A DNA stretch of 64,000 nt. It comes from an uncultured Lachnospiraceae bacterium. Its GTDB lineage: Bacteria > Bacillota > Clostridia > Lachnospirales > Lachnospiraceae. Both the position numbers and the translations under genes were made by a program. The stretch is from assembly GCA_900554205.1 (NCBI GenBank), contig USGM01000003.1, positions 12,367 through 76,366 on the forward strand. The letters run 5' to 3'. Positions 62,343 to 64,000 of this stretch are shown one piece after another. The notes beneath the pieces are model-generated. The model worked only from the letters and a program-made list of their open reading frames with translations. It was not told the DNA's origin and ran no database searches. Position 1 is the stretch's first letter, and each line of letters opens with the position of its first letter.

Positions 62343-64000
62343 ATGAAGGGGTATTCCTATACAGATAAATACGGCACATTTCATATGGAAAAACCGGAGT
62401 ATAACAGTTATCTTTACTTTCCGCTTGCGGGGGAATCGGGGCTGAAAAGCAGCATCACGCCCCTTCTCGGTGGAGACAGCAAGCTGGATCAGAATGCCTT
62501 TCTGCTGGAGCCGGTCAGCGTGGAGAATCTTCATACCTCCAAGAGTACAAGGAATTTCTGGTGTGTGCTGGAGAACGGGAAGTGCTGGTCGGCGACGGGA
62601 GCCTCTGCGGAGACGGAGGCGCTGCGAAGGACGGCGGAGGAAGAGGAAAGCGCGTTGGACGCAGGCCCTATGTGGCACAGAATCAGCCGCACATCAAAGA
62701 GATACCCTCTTGCATCGGTCATCACTTCGTTTGTGCCGTGCGATAAAAGAACCTTTGAGGTCATGCAGGTGAAGCTCCGGAACACAGGAGCAGAACCGGT
62801 CAGCTTTACACCGGTAGCCGCGATTCCGTTTTATGCGCGGTCTGCGGACAACATCAGGGATCACCGTCATGTGACTTCCCTGCTCCACAGGGTGCGTGTC
62901 ACAGGCTGGGGCGTTGAGGTGACACCGACGCTGACCTTTGACGAGAGAGGGCATAAAAAGAATACCCTGACCTACTTTGTCTACGGAGCGGATGAAAACG
63001 GGGACGGACCTGTGCGCTGCTGTCCGAGAACGGAGGATTTTATTGGGGAAGGCGGGAGCCTTGCAAGACCGCTTGGGCTGGAAGAGGAAGGGAACGCTAT
63101 ATGGAAGACGGCGGGAAGCGAGACGGCGGGTGGCGAGGCGATCGGCGCACTTGCCTTCCGGAGCAGAACGCTTGCCCCCGGCGAGGAGGCGGTCTACAGC
63201 ATCTGCATGGGCATCGGTGAAGCAGCGGGGAGAGAGGAACTGCGCGAGGGGCTGATGGCTGAGTACCGTTTCCCGGAGACAGCGGAGCGTGCGCTGGAGA
63301 AGGTGCAGGAGGAGTGGAAGAAAAAGATCAATGTCCGGTTTGAGACAGGAGATCAGGAGCGCGATAACTTCCTTTACTGGGTTGCGTTTCAGCCCATCCT
63401 GCGCAGAATGTATGGATGCTCGTTTTTGCCGTATCACGATTACGGAAAGGGCGGCAGAGGCTGGAGGGATCTCTGGCAGGACTGTCTTGCCCTGCTGATT
63501 ATGGAGCCTGACGGTGTGCGGCAGATGCTCCTCGACAACTACCGTGGCGTGCGCATGGACGGAACGAATGCAACGATCATCGGGGAGGCGCAGGGAGAGT
63601 TTCTGGCGGACAGAAATCACATCGTGCGCGTCTGGATGGATCACGGCGTCTGGCCGTTTATTACGACGCAGTTTTACATTATGCAGACCGGGGACATCAG
63701 CATTCTCGCCGAGAAGGTTCCTTATTTTAAGGACAGCCAGATCAGCCGTGGAGAGGAGCGGGACGAGGAATGGGAAGTCTCGCAGGGAACCGTTCAGAAA
63801 AATGCCGGCGGACTGGCGGAGGGAACGGTGCTGGAGCACATTCTGCTCCAGAATATTACCGCATTCTACGACGTGGGCGAACATAATCATATCCGTCTCC
63901 GCGGGGCGGACTGGAACGATGCCTATGACATGGCGCCGGAGCGGGGAGAGAGCATCGCGTTCACGGCAGCATATGCGGGAAACCTTGAGGAGCTGGCGGC
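62343..64000 (+). CDS. GH94-type glycoside phosphorylase (3' end outside window)
   Basis: The first 552 residues of a second phosphorylase, running off the window. The start is an ATG 55 bases after the previous gene, with GGGAAAGGAATGGATCAATT upstream as a spaced site. An N-terminal beta-sandwich (KGYSYTDKYGTFHMEKPEYN) precedes the catalytic barrel. The general acid is probably Asp526 in RGADWNDAYDMAPERGES. A Trp-rich GGRGWRDLWQDC region earlier is typical of GH94 cellobiose- or laminaribiose-phosphorylase-like members. With the preceding enzyme it likely completes intracellular breakdown to glucose and glucose-1-phosphate, perhaps as a laminaribiose phosphorylase. No other reading frame explains this region. 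Confidence 0.88.
   Translation, partial: MKGYSYTDKYGTFHMEKPEYNSYLYFPLAGESGLKSSITPLLGGDSKLDQNAFLLEPVSVENLHTSKSTRNFWCVLENGKCWSATGASAETEALRRTAEEEESALDAGPMWHRISRTSKRYPLASVITSFVPCDKRTFEVMQVKLRNTGAEPVSFTPVAAIPFYARSADNIRDHRHVTSLLHRVRVTGWGVEVTPTLTFDERGHKKNTLTYFVYGADENGDGPVRCCPRTEDFIGEGGSLARPLGLEEEGNAIWKTAGSETAGGEAIGALAFRSRTLAPGEEAVYSICMGIGEAAGREELREGLMAEYRFPETAERALEKVQEEWKKKINVRFETGDQERDNFLYWVAFQPILRRMYGCSFLPYHDYGKGGRGWRDLWQDCLALLIMEPDGVRQMLLDNYRGVRMDGTNATIIGEAQGEFLADRNHIVRVWMDHGVWPFITTQFYIMQTGDISILAEKVPYFKDSQISRGEERDEEWEVSQGTVQKNAGGLAEGTVLEHILLQNITAFYDVGEHNHIRLRGADWNDAYDMAPERGESIAFTAAYAGNLEELA

Noticed and set aside
1..64000. tRNA, rRNA, CRISPR, insertion sequence or prophage elements
   Set aside because: Looked for in gaps and flanks: no cloverleaf, array, transposase with terminal repeats, or phage gene cluster was seen.

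Overview
The window looks like a chromosomal segment of a spore-forming, low-to-mid GC Gram-positive bacterium of the Clostridia, most likely a gut-type Lachnospiraceae. The evidence is strong AGGAGG-type ribosome sites, the sporulation genes spoVAB and spoVAA, Firmicutes-style SecA with a SEC-C tail, LplB/YtcP-type sugar permeases with lipoprotein binding proteins, and many carbohydrate-active enzymes. Genus is not resolvable by eye. There are no rRNA or tRNA genes, CRISPR arrays, insertion sequences or prophage genes. No intergenic gap exceeds about 300 bases.

Layout. 1-7.4 kb: the 3' end of a sugar isomerase, a Y-family polymerase with its YolD partner, a HerA-like ATPase, a phosphoesterase, a pectinesterase without signal peptide, and an HD-GYP protein. 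7.6-17.4 kb: housekeeping genes secA, prfB and tex, with small membrane and zincin-like proteins, a truncated Rpn-type tail and an HTH-TPR regulator. 17.5-19.2 kb: an ABC exporter. 19.2-35.2 kb: an alpha-glycoside region with an AraC regulator divergent from a GH31 gene, then a LacI regulator divergent from an operon of two permeases, a binding lipoprotein and three different GH31 enzymes, closed by a convergent GH13 gene. 35.3-36.5 kb: spoVAB-spoVAA. 36.6-41.4 kb: a glycan-decoration operon (GtrA, FdtB-like transaminase, FdtA-like ketoisomerase, GT2, GT-C). 41.4-43.7 kb: YitT, a DUF3237-like protein and an esterase. 43.8 kb to the end: a long beta-glucan (probably beta-1,3-glucan/laminarin) locus.

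The last locus is the most interesting. A LacI regulator controls a binding lipoprotein, a 999-residue membrane-anchored protein joining carbohydrate-binding-like domains to a solute-binding domain, a first permease pair, an NHL/TPR/Yip1 membrane protein, a secreted DUF5696-like protein, a second permease pair with altered ATPase-contact loops, a GH16 laminarinase-like lipoprotein and two tandem inverting phosphorylases (GH94/GH161-like, then GH94). The inferred flow is: GH16 cuts the polysaccharide at the surface, the binding proteins and permeases import oligosaccharides using an ATPase encoded elsewhere, and the phosphorylases release glucose-1-phosphate in the cytoplasm. The roles of the NHL/TPR/Yip1 and DUF5696 proteins are unknown, and the arrangement suggests an accessory surface apparatus.

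Regulation is unusually readable. Both LacI loci have near-consensus promoters with repeated palindromic operators placed for repression and autoregulation. In both loci a stem-loop follows the binding-protein gene, which fits higher expression of the binding protein than of the genes downstream.
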